Source: Kingdonia uniflora
Taxonomy: Eukaryota > Streptophyta > Magnoliopsida > Ranunculales > Circaeasteraceae
Direction of reading: 5' to 3'
Assembly (NCBI GenBank): GCA_014058105.1
Contig: JACGCM010002435.1
Location: 2,294,001-2,358,000, forward strand
Length of the DNA: 64,000 nucleotides
Made by a program: the position numbers and the translations under genes. The notes under the pieces are model-generated. The model saw nothing but the letters and a program-made list of their open reading frames with translations. It was not told the DNA's origin and made no database searches. Positions 34,401-47,472 of the stretch are shown here, piece after piece (the stretch's first letter is position 1; every line of letters starts with the position of its first letter).

Positions 34401-34717
34401 TCATAATGACTCACCCTATACGTTATCAGATTTCTGCAGCTTTACATACAAAACAAAACTATAAGGTTCTGTATTTCCTCATTTTTGTTTCTCTGACCTT
34501 ATTTATCGTACTTATAGTAATGATGATGTTATTTTCTAAGCTGAGAAAAATTTCAAAATTATTCAAAATTATTTGCCACAACAGTCTCAAAACGGCATTT
34601 GCAACTATAAAGGATCTAATTGATTTACATCTTTTCTGTTATATTCAACAAACTTATATGTATTTATTTATAAAGTCTAGAACAACATTAATAGCCTGGA
34701 CAACAACATCCAATACG

Positions 34718-35071
34718 TTATTCGTCAATCCTCAGAACTTCAAATTTGATCTCCACCTCAGTAATTAAACCAACCATTTCTTCCTGATCTACCGGATCCC
34801 TCACCAATTTACGAAAGCAAACCTCAAAGAAATAATAGGCATACTCAAGTTCCTTACTCTTTACATCTAATCCTTCGAGCTGACACACCCTCACTGGCAA
34901 CTCGGCATCATAGCCGCGCATACCAAAAATCATCTCCCGTACCTCGGCAGTCTTTATAGCCAACCGTCCCTCCGCAGCATGACGAATCCTCTGAGAACGA
35001 GTCTGTACCATCCTAATCTCTTCTCCATTTTCACAAATCATCATACCCTTATTTATATGTTTTTCACACAC
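34718..35071 (-). CDS. Antisense cargo ORF-B of Tat copy B
   Basis: Open reading of 117 codons; the likely start is the Met in IRMVQTRSQ or one further upstream (35071). Contains TRSQRIRHAAEGRLAIKTAE, REMIFGMRGYDAELPVRV and FRKLVRDPVDQEEMVGLI. Copy A carries the same protein with one stop. Small, charged, helical; no family recognised. It lies between ORF-A and ORF-C and reads in the same direction as both, so it could be their own short gene or an upstream exon of ORF-C. Confidence 0.55.
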   Translation of the reverse strand: MCEKHINKGMMICENGEEIRMVQTRSQRIRHAAEGRLAIKTAEVREMIFGMRGYDAELPVRVCQLEGLDVKSKELEYAYYFFEVCFRKLVRDPVDQEEMVGLITEVEIKFEVLRIDE

Positions 35072-35640
35072 TTTCCCCTTAAAACGTGATTTTTACCTTA
35101 TTCTCGTAACAGAAAATCCTAAGATCTTGAAATAGACTATTTAAACTCATCTCTTCACTTTAGTACATGCATTACTTTATCCTAGTTAAGCTTATTCTAC
35201 CAAAAATTGTATTTCTATCGACCTATAGTAGCTCGAATTTTTGTGTTGCATATTTACTACATTTCATATATCCCACATAATTCAGTTCTATTTTAAGAGA
35301 CATTATCTATCTACATGACACAAATAATTGAATGACAACTTTTTATTCATATCAAAAACATTACATACGATTTTACAGATAGCAAGTTTTTTAGTACATC
35401 AATCTCAAGTATACAACAGCAATATTATCCGTCGGGCACCGAACTTTAGGTACTTTACAGATAACAAGCTTTCCACTATTTTCTTGAGCCACAGGTATTT
35501 TAGGCGCGTTGATGCATCAACTCCTCTAGTTCTTCTTACTTCAGTGATCTTTCACCCAGATACAAAGCAAAAATTGGAACCAATAGAGAGCTTTTCTCGC
35601 ATGAGTTTAGTTAAAGTTTAATCAAACTTCAAATGGAAAC
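35072..35640. other. Non-coding spacer between antisense ORF-B and ORF-A
   Basis: AT-rich. It includes GTACCTGAAGTTCGGTGCC-type inverted stretches near 35430 and matches copy A only in patches (for example AAAGTACCTGATGTTGGAG near 13133 against 35440). It may hold the promoter for ORF-B and ORF-C. Confidence 0.4.
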
Positions 35641-35699
35641 TATGCAAGCAGTAAACTCAGTGCTAGAACCAAATTCTTAAACTAAAGGTCTACTAAGCA

Positions 35700-36130
35700 C
35701 CAAAATGTGATAGAAATGTAAAAGCAGACTCCCAATGGTCGTCTCCCTCCTCTACTACCATCACCCCCTCCTCTAAAACCGCCACCATCAAAGAGTTGGT
35801 AGAGATGAAGAGGGCCCAACCTTAGAATCTATGGTGATACAAGAAATCAGCATAACTACCCCACAGTTATACCTATCCCTGTATATGAGGCCCTAACCCT
35901 TGTCTTATGTAAGGGTACAGAGGTAGGCCCACCGGTCCTCGCCTGTCAAGACGATGACATAAAACCTCCACTTGCAGTAGAACTCTTCCTCAGCTTCAAT
36001 CGCTTCGTCTTCCAACATGCCTTGATACATCATAGGAACAGGAGAGGGCATCGCCATCTCCAAGGATTGATCACCGAAGTATTTCAATTTCAACCGCTAC
36101 ATTTTAGAAGCAATCATCTCTTCAAGAACC
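35700..36130 (-). pseudogene. Antisense cargo ORF-A of Tat copy B
   Basis: Reading starts TRSMVLEEMIASKM at about 36135, hits a TAG, then is open at 36093-35905: RLKLKYFGDQSLEMAMPSP, YQGMLEDEAIEAEEEFYC. The second piece at about 35800-35715 (STNSLMVAVLEEGVMVVEEGD) matches the downstream piece of ORF-A in copy A. The same two-part layout in both copies suggests two exons. Strongly acidic C-terminal half. Function unknown. Confidence 0.5.
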
Positions 36131-36478
36131 ATACTGCGAGTCTTCACAATTATTAAAGATTTTTTTTTCTTCAGGGAATTTTACAAAAAAAAAGCATAAT
36201 CTGCTTTCAAAGTCTGATGTAGATATCATTTATATAACCCTATATTTAATATACAGATGCATTTTACCAAGCGTCATCATTCATTATAGACGCAACTTTT
36301 CAAATCACAGCCGTCACATATATCACTATCAACATCCCTATTAAATACACGTCATTTCCCATGTCACACGCAAGTTCCACGCAGTCAATACCATCATCCT
36401 TCCATTTCAATTATCAAGAATTTTAATCGAGATTACAGGTTGATCTTTTCTCAACTAAAGTCACTCGTGACTTCGGTT

Positions 36479-36490
36479 GCGAGGGAGAGA
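36479..36490 (+). other. Polypurine tract of Tat copy B
   Basis: GCGAGGGAGAGA immediately before the 3' LTR. Confidence 0.75.
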
Positions 36491-37101
36491 TTATAGGGAC
36501 CTATCCCTCGATCCCACCCAAAGTCAAACTCACCTAGTTCAAATTACCTTTATCTCAGACTCATGCTTTTTTAATATACTTCCCCAGTCAAACATTTCAA
36601 CCTATCCCACGAACTGGTCAAAAACGTGGGCCAAACTTAAACTGAATTAGCCTTATCTAGTCAAAGACACCTATCTCACACGAACTCGTTAGTTACTCAG
36701 TCAATCGCCACTAACCACATTGTTTGGAGAACGTGCCCTAGCACGATGAAGAGATGTGGAGAAAGCCTATATAAAGAAAAAACTCCATAAGATACAGGGA
36801 CCAGAAAAATACACAAGAGATCACCTAGAAATTGCATATTCTAGATTCTCGATAAATCATCAAAACATCTTAGTTACAAGACTCAAGCATTTCTATTTTT
36901 AGAGATCACTTCTAATAAGATATCCGCCTCAAGCAATAAAGATACTTTCAACAAAAATCCTCCACACTAGGTCGCAATTTTTTTTTTCCACACTAAAATT
37001 ACCTGTTTCATTTCCTAATTTCCATTGGAATATTGTTACAGGTTCATTGGTGTAATAGCGAATTCCAAACCATTTCGAGCTTACGAAATTTGGCTATTAC
37101 A
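36491..37101 (+). repeat. 3' LTR of Tat copy B
   Basis: TTATAGGGACC...TTACA, about 611 bp. It pairs with 22559-23181. The first base pair of TG has mutated to TT. TATA box at 36768-36775. Confidence 0.9.
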
Positions 37102-37106
37102 ATTAG

Positions 37107-37274
37107 TATAAAATATTATCGCCCACGAGGTTCATCAAAAATAAGTAGTTTCGATGGCAGGTATACTTAACAATGCATGTTGTTGTTATCGTCGATTATA
37201 GGGTTTGCTCGACAATTATTAAAACTTTATTATCAGATTGTCATTATCAATGCACAAAAGATGTGGCCAATATA
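37107..37274. other. Unassigned spacer right of Tat copy B
   Basis: Continuation of the pre-insertion locus. No gene. Confidence 0.5.
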
Positions 37275-39698
37275 TCTATATTATAAATCTCAATTTTTTC
37301 CTACATGACGGTGATTGTCCTATGTAGCATTGGTTGTCCTGTGTGGCGACGATTGTCCTACGTGGCAAACACTAACAAGTGAGCTTATGAAATAAATGGC
37401 ATTTTATATTTAGATTGTGCAACTATTAAAATTAACAAGGGGAACTGATTCTTAAATTGAAAGTATATAATATAATAGCATTAGTGAAGATACATTTTAT
37501 ATATTGGAAAATTCACAATATGGAAAATAAAACTAATATTGAAAAGAAAGAAGAAGAAAAAAATATGAAGAGATATGAACATATATATTTAGTGAAGATA
37601 CATTTCTATATATTGGAACAACAAAATGAAGTTCAACAACCAAGCAAAGAATTCACATAAACATATGCATTTATATTACAATCATTCCTGAAGAATTATG
37701 CAGAGGAAAGTGATCAATATAGCTTTATTATATGCATATTTCGAAAGGGCTTTTCTTGTAGCAAAATGATCAAACTTCAAAGTTTACTATATCCCAAAAT
37801 GAAACTTAAGACTTCGAGAAAAGAAAAAAAAAACATATCTTTGTATTCTAAATTTACCTCTATCTGGTTGTAACATCGATATTTCTCCAAAAGAATAATT
37901 TTATAAATTTAAAACCTAAACATAGTTGAAATAATCCGCCCATCCAAGAGATATTAGACCATCAAGAATGCCTTTACCACTTGAGTCTTAGAAAAAAGAC
38001 AGCCATATCAACAGACCACAACATCAATCATAGCTAGCTAAGAGGATACCATCAATATTTAGCACATGAACACCATGTAGATGTTTAGTCCAAGTTCACA
38101 CAATAATTCACATCTGAATAAAGAAGAGTTGAGGTCCCAAGGACTGCATATCGATATATTTCTAGTAGTATATGTACACCATATAAAATATTTATGGTTA
38201 CTTGTTTTTTGTTTCCTTTGAGATACAATACAATTTCAAACATCACTTAACTGATATACAAAGAACAAAAACTAGCAATAGTTAGAGGCTTCCATACTCA
38301 GTAAATAAACCAATGAACTTTGTCACTAATTTCTCAATTTTCCTATATGATCTAACATTTTTGGAGCAGTTTAGTCAAATTCCTTGACAAAATGTAATCC
38401 ATGAACATGAGGGTGGTGGTCTAAATACTGAAATTCCAAAACTAACATAGTATTATCACTTTAGAGTTGTCAAATTAACAAAGCTTTAATAACCCTTACT
38501 AAAGGTCTAAAAACCCAATGATCTTTTATTATCATTACAAAAATAATTGTTTTAGAGATTTATCTATTAAGAGAAGTCTCATCGGTTTCAACCCCTCTTT
38601 TATACTTTCTACAAAAATTATAGCAGAATTAAACTTATAACTGTAAAGGGTAAACTCATAGATCAGTTGGAAAGTGCATAAACTTTCATGGAAGCAAGGC
38701 AGTAAACCTTAATCCATAAATTTAAGGGGAATACTATTGACAAGTAGAAGATTTCAAGGTGAAGATAATATCCAAACGGAACCAACGAACATAGTTTCAG
38801 ATAATCAAATTGCTCCTTAAAAATTGTATATAGAGAATTATGGATTTCTTGTTAATCGTCAGGCTGTTTTGAGCGGAGTACATGATTAGCCATAATGATA
38901 TTAAGTTTTGAAACTTTACCTCTAGGTGTGAATTAGCCAACTTTATAATTAGAAGAAACCACAAAATCGAGGCAAGAAGGGAGAAGAATCCCTATGAATC
39001 TAACAAAAAAAACTTAAAAAATGTAAATTTTTGTAAAAGAGAAAAATTGGATTATAGAGAATTAGTTGTATGTCAAGTGTTTATCACTTTCTAAACATAA
39101 ATAAATAAATAAAAGAAGAGTAAACTTGCAAAAAATCATGTTAGATTCTAAAATAAAATACTTAAATCGAAGCATATTTTGGGGTTCCTTCAAAGAGAAA
39201 ATTTTGTGAAAGTATGGTTTTTTGAATTACTGAAAATTATCAATACACTAGCGTTTAGGATGGATCATCATTCCTTGAGGAATTTAAGAGGGAAGATGAA
39301 GAGATGTCTATAAATTTAAGAGAGATGGGTTAGTTTAGAGTATAGGGGATTATGAAAGAGACATTTTTGATATGAATTGTGGGGGTTTCAAAGTACCTAT
39401 AATTAGAATTAAGCATTAATTCCCTGTTAAGCTTGTGTGTAGAGATGAAAGAAGAAATGAGATGGGAGAGAATGGGAGTTTCAGAGAAACGTGTGAGAGA
39501 CTGTAAAAGTACTTAAACGCCTTAGTTATGTAACAAATTTTTCTTTGTTGATGCCATGTGATCATGTACCATTAAGACGCACACGCCACGTAGGGCAAAC
39601 GTCGACTCGTAGGACAAACGAAGCCACGTGGGACAATCGTCCTCGCCATGCGGGACAATCGCCCCCATATAAGAAAAAACTAAAATTTATAATATAGA
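37275..39698 (-). mobile_element. Non-autonomous Helitron-type element with inverted 5' ends
   Basis: On the minus strand it begins A|TCTATATTATAAATTTTAG at 39698. Its first ~640 bp (39698-39060) match the 5' part of the autonomous Helitron (63267-62971 joined to 52494-52296). The left edge on the plus strand also reads A|TCTATATTATAAATCTC (37275), followed on both sides by repeated GATTGTCC-Y-ACGTGGC-type units. It therefore has a Helitron 5' terminus at both ends, in inverted orientation. No coding sequence is found inside. A standard CTRR 3' end with hairpin was not located. Confidence 0.6.
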
Positions 39699-39702
39699 TA
39701 GA

Positions 39703-39728
39703 CTAGTACTACCCATGGCTCGTCATGG
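39703..39728 (-). other. Helitron 3' terminus: CTAG end and hairpin
   Basis: CTAG at 39703-39706; stem CCATG/CATGG at 39713-39717 and 39724-39728 with 6-nt loop. Another perfect GCACC-TTC-GGTGC hairpin lies at 39774-39786. These mark the transposition end point where rolling-circle replication stops. Confidence 0.75.
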
Positions 39729-40561
39729 TGAATACGTCGATGCGCCTTCGACGCTATATAATTTTCCAGTAACGCACCTTCGGTGCTAAAACTACCGCTC
39801 ATGAAAATAATTTTAAAAAACACTCAAGTAATCTTATAGGAATTACTTAGAAAAGGTAAGGTATTATTTACCTGGCAACCAATAGTATTTTGGACGATAA
39901 TTTGTAGTTAGTGAGACCATCTGATAAGACTTGTAAGCCACCGATAATAGTAACTATCCTGTAAGCCAAAAAGAGATGTGTAAAACTGTATAATCAAGTA
40001 TACATTTAAATGTAATATATTAGTAATTAGTGTAAAGGATAAAAATATTAAAATGGATTAAATTATCAATTAATTACTTGTTCAATGCTAAAATGAAATG
40101 AAACATATTGTTTAAATAAATAAGGGAAATAAAACATTAAAAAAGGTTCTAGCCTATATGGCATTATTCTTAGCATATAGTATTATTTGATTAGTCATCA
40201 CATTTGAAGACAACTTTTATCCACTCTGGTTGATACTCAAGCAAACAATACGTCCTGATATCCAATTTGAAGCAGCTCCCAAGCCTACAATTCTTGTGGT
40301 AAACCTCGACCCATTTCTATTGAAATCACAAATTTTGCAATGAGAACCCATGAGACTAACTAAAGAAATTGATTCAATATTTTGGGCAAAAGTTTCTTAC
40401 CGATTCGATATTCATCATTTGTTTCAAATGAGTCAATTTTTTCTCAGCCTTGTACAAATCACGAAGAACCTATAGCAAGTAATATATTTCAATTAACATC
40501 ATGTAACTATATGCCAAAAATAAGATTTACGCAAGCGGCTTATAGATACATACTTGAATTA
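39729..40561 (-). other. Helitron 3' untranslated region
   Basis: Between the helicase end and the 3' terminus. AT-rich, no coding signal beyond remnants near 40400. Confidence 0.5.
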
Positions 40562-41618
40562 TAATAAGACTTTAGGGTAAATAATATTTTTTGTACAACG
40601 TGAAGCATTTGGTGGCAATAGTGTGGTGATTCTATTTACAAAAGTGCATCTCGATAACGCAACATATAATTGCTCATGAGAGAATACTTCTGTCCGCAAA
40701 TCTACCCCTACATACTTGACTGACTGTCCTTATAATTTGTTAATTGTCATTGCGAATGCTAGTCAGATAGGGAACTTTCATCGCCTCATTTCAAAAGGCA
40801 TTTCATTTATTAAAGGTGTTAATGAAATCCTTGGAATAAAGGCCAAATTCCCAGCATATTCACCGGTCATGATCTTAAAACTCAATAATGCGCGTCGCAC
40901 ATCGGACTACCATTATGTGAGTTCTTTTGTAGAGTCCATCTTTTGGAGCAAGATTTCTAAGTAACATAATTGGACATCCAACTTTGAGTTTTAGCTTGAA
41001 TGGTGGCAGACCAAGAGGGTCAAGGTTGTCCAAGTACTCACTTGGATAAGGATTATTATAAGTATGATCATCGAACTCATGTTCTTCAATTTTATCTGTT
41101 GTTAAATAAACTATTGGTTCACCCAGAAACATGTTTAAAACGTCATCATTGATTGCGCTCACATCATCATTTCTTGCAGACAAAATTGTTCTCTTAATTA
41201 GAAAGCATTATTCTCTTTCGTAAGAAATATTCAAGTTCGGGTAGACAGAAAGTATTAGGTTTTGAACAGTTTCACAATTAAGAATTGTTGATGGCAATTG
41301 AACAGTTTCTAAAAGGTTCCTTCAAATCTATGCCTTTTATAACATAACAATGTAGAAGTTAGCATTAGACTTGTGGGCAAATTAAAAAGTGAAAAAAAAT
41401 TTGTAATGAATTACAAAAATTGTTACCTCCATTTGAAAATCGGCAAATTGTGCATTAGTTGGCGTAGAATAATCCAAGATCATATTTTCAAATAACGTTA
41501 ATACACATACGATCCCCCATAACGACGATCATCTCAATAATGCGACAACAATTTATTCTCGATCCCCTTTTGGCACAACATGCAATATTTGACGAAAATC
41601 TCCACCAAACACAATTGT
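40562..41618 (-). pseudogene. Helitron helicase, C-terminal half
   Basis: Reads leftwards from the CACTA insertion point. First codons give IVFGGDFRQIL (helicase motif III region), then NAQFADF, a degenerate stretch with stops, LSVYPNLNISY, and the open part 41183-40875 ([58 protein letters not shown]). The end carries GEYAGNLAFIPRISL, FAMTINKL-GQS (motif V) and [10 protein letters not shown] (motif VI), ending NIIYPKVLL near 40562. This is the PIF1-like SF1B helicase of a RepHel protein. Together with 49207-52260 it makes one protein split by the CACTA. Confidence 0.9.
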
Positions 41619-41649
41619 CACTACAAAAAAAATGATTATTAAGGACTAG

Positions 41650-41905
41650 ATATTAGAGACAGAGTACAATTTGTCTCTAATAATATCACATTTGGGACTG
41701 TTTTGATTATGTTTCTTATTATTTTTGTTTATGGGACGGAAAAAATCAGCCCATCCTTAATAGTATAAGCTTAGGGACAGTTGGATATACCTGTCCGTAA
41801 TTGTATAAGTTCAAGGATAGTGGGATATGGCCATCCCTAATAGGTTATGTACATGGATTAGCCCACCATCCCTAATAGGTTATGTTTAGGGATTGTGGGA
41901 AAAAA
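41650..41905. repeat. CACTA left subterminal repeats
   Basis: Repeated motifs of the form TTAGGGACRG and CCATCCCTAATAGGTTATG on both strands (four or more copies). Subterminal repeats bind the ORF2-type protein in En/Spm. Confidence 0.75.
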
Positions 41906-42540
41906 ACACCGCAAAATTAGAATACAAAAAGTCAAACTCACTTTTGTAATCTCTCTTCACGCAAACATTCCTTCAACTCAACTCAACTCTTCACTGCAAT
42001 CCTTCTCCCTCAACCTTCATCGACTGCTTAATCTTCTCAAAATCCCCTAAACTCTTTCTGAGTGCTTAAACTTCTCAAAACCCCAATTCACAATCTGATT
42101 TGCTGATTGTTGCACTCGGGTTTACTGATTGTTGCACTCTATTGTTGATTTGCTCCTGTAAGTTTTTTGATTTCAAACTCTAATTTTTTTCCTTCTAGAA
42201 TTGCTAGGTTTAGTGTAGTATTCAATTTTTATGTTATGATTGAACCATTCGTTTCTCCTGATAGTTTATTCTTAAAATCGATTACATATGTTGGCAAACT
42301 TTTTGTAATTTATTTTAGTTGTTAATTAGTTCATTTATTTGGTTGTACCGACCCTATTTCTATCTTACTATTTTGGAGTGTTGAGTTTGTGGTTTCTGAG
42401 TTTGCTGAACTTCAATCCCAATTTGAATCTCCTTGGAACCATCAAAGTAAAAACTGTGTTAGTATATAGAATAACATTCAATAACTTGGTTGTAGTTGGA
42501 AAATTCCAGTTTGTCAATAATTGTTTACCATTTGGATTTT

Positions 42541-42566
42541 AATATATATATATATATATATATAAT
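42541..42566. repeat. (TA)n microsatellite
   Basis: TA run upstream of the CACTA ORF1. A similar run is at about 46722-46741. Confidence 0.85.
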
Positions 42567-42646
42567 TTTTATTTCACTTGTTAAAAATAAATATATGTAT
42601 GTGTTTAATATTAGGTGATTGAGGAAACATTCTAGAAAATTTTAAT

Positions 42647-43475
42647 ATGGATAAGAGTTGGATCTCACTTGATAGGAATTCAAGGGCATATTTTGATGGG
42701 GTTAAAATATTTCTTACCTTTTTCTTATAAAAACAAGAATATCAAAACGTCACATATCTATTGCTTGTGCAGTAAATGTGTAAATCGAGTATACCACAAT
42801 TAACAAACAGTTCTAACTTACATAGAGATTTATGGTTTTGAAAAGAGCTACAAGGATTGGATTTATCATGTGGATCCCTTTGGTGGTGTGTGTAACAACA
42901 TTATGAGGGATGACATGCCCGATCATGATATGCATTATGAGTCGAACGTACATGCTAATATGACTGCAATGCTTCAAGAGGGAATGGGGATTGGGGATGC
43001 TGGGAATGCGGATAATGATGAAGAACCTAGAGAAGAAGATACCATGGAATTCGGTGAAAATGTTCCCAAATATTTTGAACTTCTTCAAGAGGCAGAAAGC
43101 GATTTGTACGAGAATTGTCCAACAAGCATTGCACAACTGTCATTCGTCATCAAATTCTTACACTTAAAGCAGCTTAATGGTTAGGCTAATCGTTCTTTCA
43201 CGATGTTGTTAGAATTTTTGAAGAAGGTCTTTCCTAATGCAAAGATCCCAAAATCATACTACAAAGCTAGCAAAATAACTAAGGATTTAGGATTCAATTA
43301 TCAAACTTGGGATGCTTGCCCTAATAATTGTATGTTATTTTGTAATGAAGTTGGGAATCTTGAGAAGTCTGACATTTGTAGGACTTAAAGATATAAAAGT
43401 GATGTTTCTACTGATGGTGTGGAGGGTGACAATCTGCCAAAAGTAGCTGTGAAAAAGGTAAGATATTTCCCTCTG
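42647..43475 (+). pseudogene. CACTA transposase ORF1 (Tnp2-like), N-terminal part only
   Basis: The ATG at 42647 gives MDKSWISLDRNSRAYFDGV, the start of the transposase-associated domain. After a shift come the Cys-rich block HIYCLCSKCVNRVYHN and IYGFEKSYKDWIYHVDP. The open stretch 42870-43184 (FELLQEAESDLYENCPTSI, KFLHLKQLNG) and 43203-43388 (LLEFLKKVFPNAKIPKSYY, DACPNNCMLFCNE, LEKSDICRT-RYK) is the start of the En/Spm transposase domain. It breaks off at VRYFPL (43475), where LINE sequence begins. The catalytic region is therefore missing. Stops at about 43182 and 43386. Confidence 0.9.
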
Positions 43476-43479
43476 TCAA

Positions 43480-44470
43480 GGTGATGCACTTGGAGAGCAG
43501 GAAATTGTACAACAAAATGCACTTTCTAAAACATGCACTGTCAAGCTTTATGCTTGTTGTTCATTGCACCAAGTAAATTTAGAACCCACAAAATTGGTCC
43601 CTATCACTCCTATAGCTTGTATCACATCTTCAAAATCAATCATGGAAATATTACTAGTCAGAGTCCTACCAATCTTCTCAGCATTGATTCTAACTGTGCC
43701 GAAATCCCCTTCCATCAGCCAAGTATTGATTAGATGCAGATGTATCTTGGATATCATAGCTACCCATCCATAAAACCCGAATCTTACCTCCATGTTCATC
43801 ATTAGAAGAAAATTTATTCTAAGATATCTCCTTGCTTAATCATTTGTTTTTGACCCTACCATTGAATCAGACACAAAACCCTTCTCATCTGCCTCCTTGT
43901 AGATGTCTTGCTCCCCCATCTGAAGCGTATAGCCTAGGCTTTTCTGCAACTATGTACTGCCCACATTCACCTTCTTCAACCACACTGTCATCTCCAAGCA
44001 TATTAAACTGGTTTATAGTCTCATCAGTCTCAGTATTAGAATTAGGAGCATCTTCTTCAGGCATAGCATTGATGGGATTGCCTTCCTCGAAAGGGTTGCA
44101 TGTCTTAGACTTGTTGATGCTGCCTCCACTCTTGAGTGATTGGTCAGCAGAATCTCTTATGACAATGCCCATACCAGTAGAAAAAGGTTTAGGCTATTTT
44201 TCCCCTACCCATATCTGTTCTCCAGTTTTGATCTCAGCACTTCTAGTAGCCTCTTTATCAGCCTCACTCATCGTATTAGGAACGACATCCTCATCAGAAC
44301 CCAGTATGTGTACAACCTTAACTTTCATCTTAAGCTCCTTGGCCTTCACCTTGGTGCAAGACTCAACAGAGTGACCCTGCAAATAATAAAACGTGCAAAA
44401 TTTGGGCATCTTTTCATAAACAATTATTTGCTGCCACCTATCCTTGATTCATCCAACCCATATTTTATCA
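43480..44470 (-). pseudogene. LINE retrotransposon fragment (ORF1 C-terminus and start of endonuclease)
   Basis: Leftwards from 44440: WQQIIVYEKMPKFC, then a zinc knuckle C-x2-Y-x4-H-x4-C (44409 region; second Cys replaced by Tyr), an acidic ORF1 tail (NQFNMLGDDSVVEEGE, 44172-43885), and the apurinic endonuclease piece 43802-43548 (MEGDFGTVRINAEKIG, FEDVIQAIGVIGTNFVGSKFTW), in which the usual GDFN reads GDFG. No reverse transcriptase is present; it ends at the CACTA ORF1 junction near 43478. Its 5' side meets the poly(A) of the SRP54 retrocopy. Confidence 0.8.
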
Positions 44471-44493
44471 AGGTATTGTTATGTCTTCTTGCG

Positions 44494-44511
44494 TTTTTTT
44501 TTTTGTTTTTT
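44494..44511 (-). other. Poly(A) tail of the SRP54 retrocopy
   Basis: Plus strand reads T11-G-T6, i.e. a poly(A) run on the minus strand, about 80 bp after the SRP54 stop codon, at the end of a 3' UTR-like stretch. Poly(A) in the genome marks reverse-transcribed mRNA. Confidence 0.75.
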
Positions 44512-44592
44512 GTTGTGCAAACAAATATGTATCAAATGTCTGTCAATGATTTAATTAAACTAGTGAACCTGCATAAATGCTTTTGCTTGGAA

Positions 44593-46059
<1,467 letters not shown>

Positions 46060-47472
46060 GTTCCTCGTCTTGCAGTAAGGCTAATAAGAATGGAAGAGGA
46101 TATGCCAAACCATGGAGCAAGTGGGAAAATAGAAAAATCAAGATCTTAGAGTGGAATGAAGATTTCCAACCACTTGGACCTAATAAACCCAAGTTGATGT
46201 CTCATCTAGGCTAGTTTTTATTGTCTTGAATATATATTCATTGCTTTACGCATATCCAAATTTTCTATACGAGATAGATTTATTTTTTGGGAAACTAGCA
46301 CAGAATGGAGCGATGTTCCCATTGACAATACTATCTTGGAAGTTGGCAAGTAATACGTCTCTTGATGGGGTTTGGAAATCAGTAAAGGTAGTAGTTAATA
46401 TACATAACTAATCATTTTTAAAATATATAACTTGATTATTCAAAATTTTAATTTGTCATAAATTTTGTTTTGAATTTATTAGGATAATATAAATGCTCCG
46501 AATGGTTTTAAAGAAGTTTGTTTCCAAAAAATGGCATTTTCTTGGAAGGCCTTTAAGTACAAAATAAATTTTCAACACTATAAAAAGTATAATACTTATG
46601 AGGGAGCGTCTTGTAAGCATACCCTACCCCCACCGCCCGTGTAGAACCGAACCAGTGGCCAACTTTAGTAAGATATTGGGGTCTAAAAAAGACACAAGTA
46701 TGATTTGTTCTACTGTTATATAATATATATATATATATATACTATGATAAGTCAAAACTTATCTTCTTTGTAGTCGATTGTTTATGAAACTCATATTAGC
46801 TAAGTAACACTTAAATATCTTACTTTCTTACGCTTGTTTATAAAATTTTATATCAATAGAGAATGGAGGAAAATGAACCTATCGACGATCTTAGTCTTTA
46901 CAAAACCACTCGATGTATTGGAAATGATTTATGCAATACGGAAGATGGATCAGCTGAAAGAGAGGTAATGAAAAATTCATATATATGTAGTCACTGTAAT
47001 AAATTTAGAACAGTAGGTATCCATTAATCTTTAATGTAGGGGTTGGACTCTTTGTAATATATATAGTTTCATAAATTATGAATGACATTTTTTTTAAATT
47101 GGTTAGGAAACAATTTGACGACGTTTGCTTGAGTTACCAGAGGAAGAGCGAGAGACTAATATTGAAGCAAGGGATAAAATTTTCAAAGATGTGATTAGAG
47201 AAGATGGACATGGACGAGTTTTGTGCAAAGGAGTAGTTGCCCGTCCCAAAAATGCAAGGTCGCGGTCTTCATCATTATCATTTCAGAATTGCGAGGATGA
47301 ACTTTCCAAGTTACAACGAGAAGCTGACGAGAGAGAAGCTCGATATCAGCAAGAAAATGAGAATATAAAGGCCTCTGTGAACAGTACAATTCAAATCGAA
47401 GTTAAGCGATTGATGCAAATGCAGGCATCCCTTTTCCGGATAATAATTAGTATTGTCGAGTCTCAAAGCTGA
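46060..47472 (+). pseudogene. CACTA ORF2 (Ptta/En/Spm plant transposase type)
   Basis: Exon-like pieces: 46075-46215 (NGRGYAKPWSKWENRKIKI, then EWNEDFQPLGPNKPKLMSHLG); 46270-46390 (FFGKLAQNGAMFPLTILSW, LDGVWKSVK); 46480-46600 (GFKEVCFQKMAFSWKAFKYK); 46860-46970; and the open 47125-47472 (LPEEERETNIEARDKIFKDVI, acidic/basic coiled coil with DELSKLQREADEREARYQQ). The pattern of 'PxGPNxxKxxSxLGxLARNxxxxPLT' followed by SW..K and a coiled-coil tail is that of the DNA-binding accessory protein of plant CACTA elements. GT/AG-type boundaries separate the pieces. Moderately decayed. Confidence 0.8.

Larger units (their letters stand above)
22554..37106 (+). mobile_element. Full-length Tat-lineage Ty3/Gypsy retrotransposon, copy B
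   Basis: Exact 5-bp target duplications ATTAG at 22554-22558 and 37102-37106 flank two LTRs (22559-23181 and 36491-37101; element length 14,543 bp). Order on the plus strand: 5' LTR, PBS, gag, protease, RT, RNase H, second RNase H, integrase (ending about 28893). Then come a ~160-bp tandem array, antisense cargo genes ORF-C, ORF-B and ORF-A, a polypurine tract and the 3' LTR. Large size, a second RNase H before integrase and a long region after pol are features of the Tat lineage (Tat/Ogre/Grande/Retand group). Internal stops make the copy non-autonomous. Confidence 0.92.

Noticed and set aside
34229..34768. Plus-strand ORF of 179 codons, hydrophobic
   Set aside because: It is the complement of antisense ORF-B/ORF-C exons and an intron; no conserved counterpart in copy A.
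39061..39698. A 640-bp direct repeat with 52296-52494 plus 62971-63267, first taken as LTRs of one element
   Set aside because: No TG..CA ends, PBS or PPT. The right copy is the 5' region of the RepHel Helitron and the left copy starts a second Helitron-type element. Tandem Helitrons explain it better.
40716..40964. Plus-strand ORF of 82 codons
   Set aside because: Antisense to conserved helicase motifs V and VI of the Helitron.
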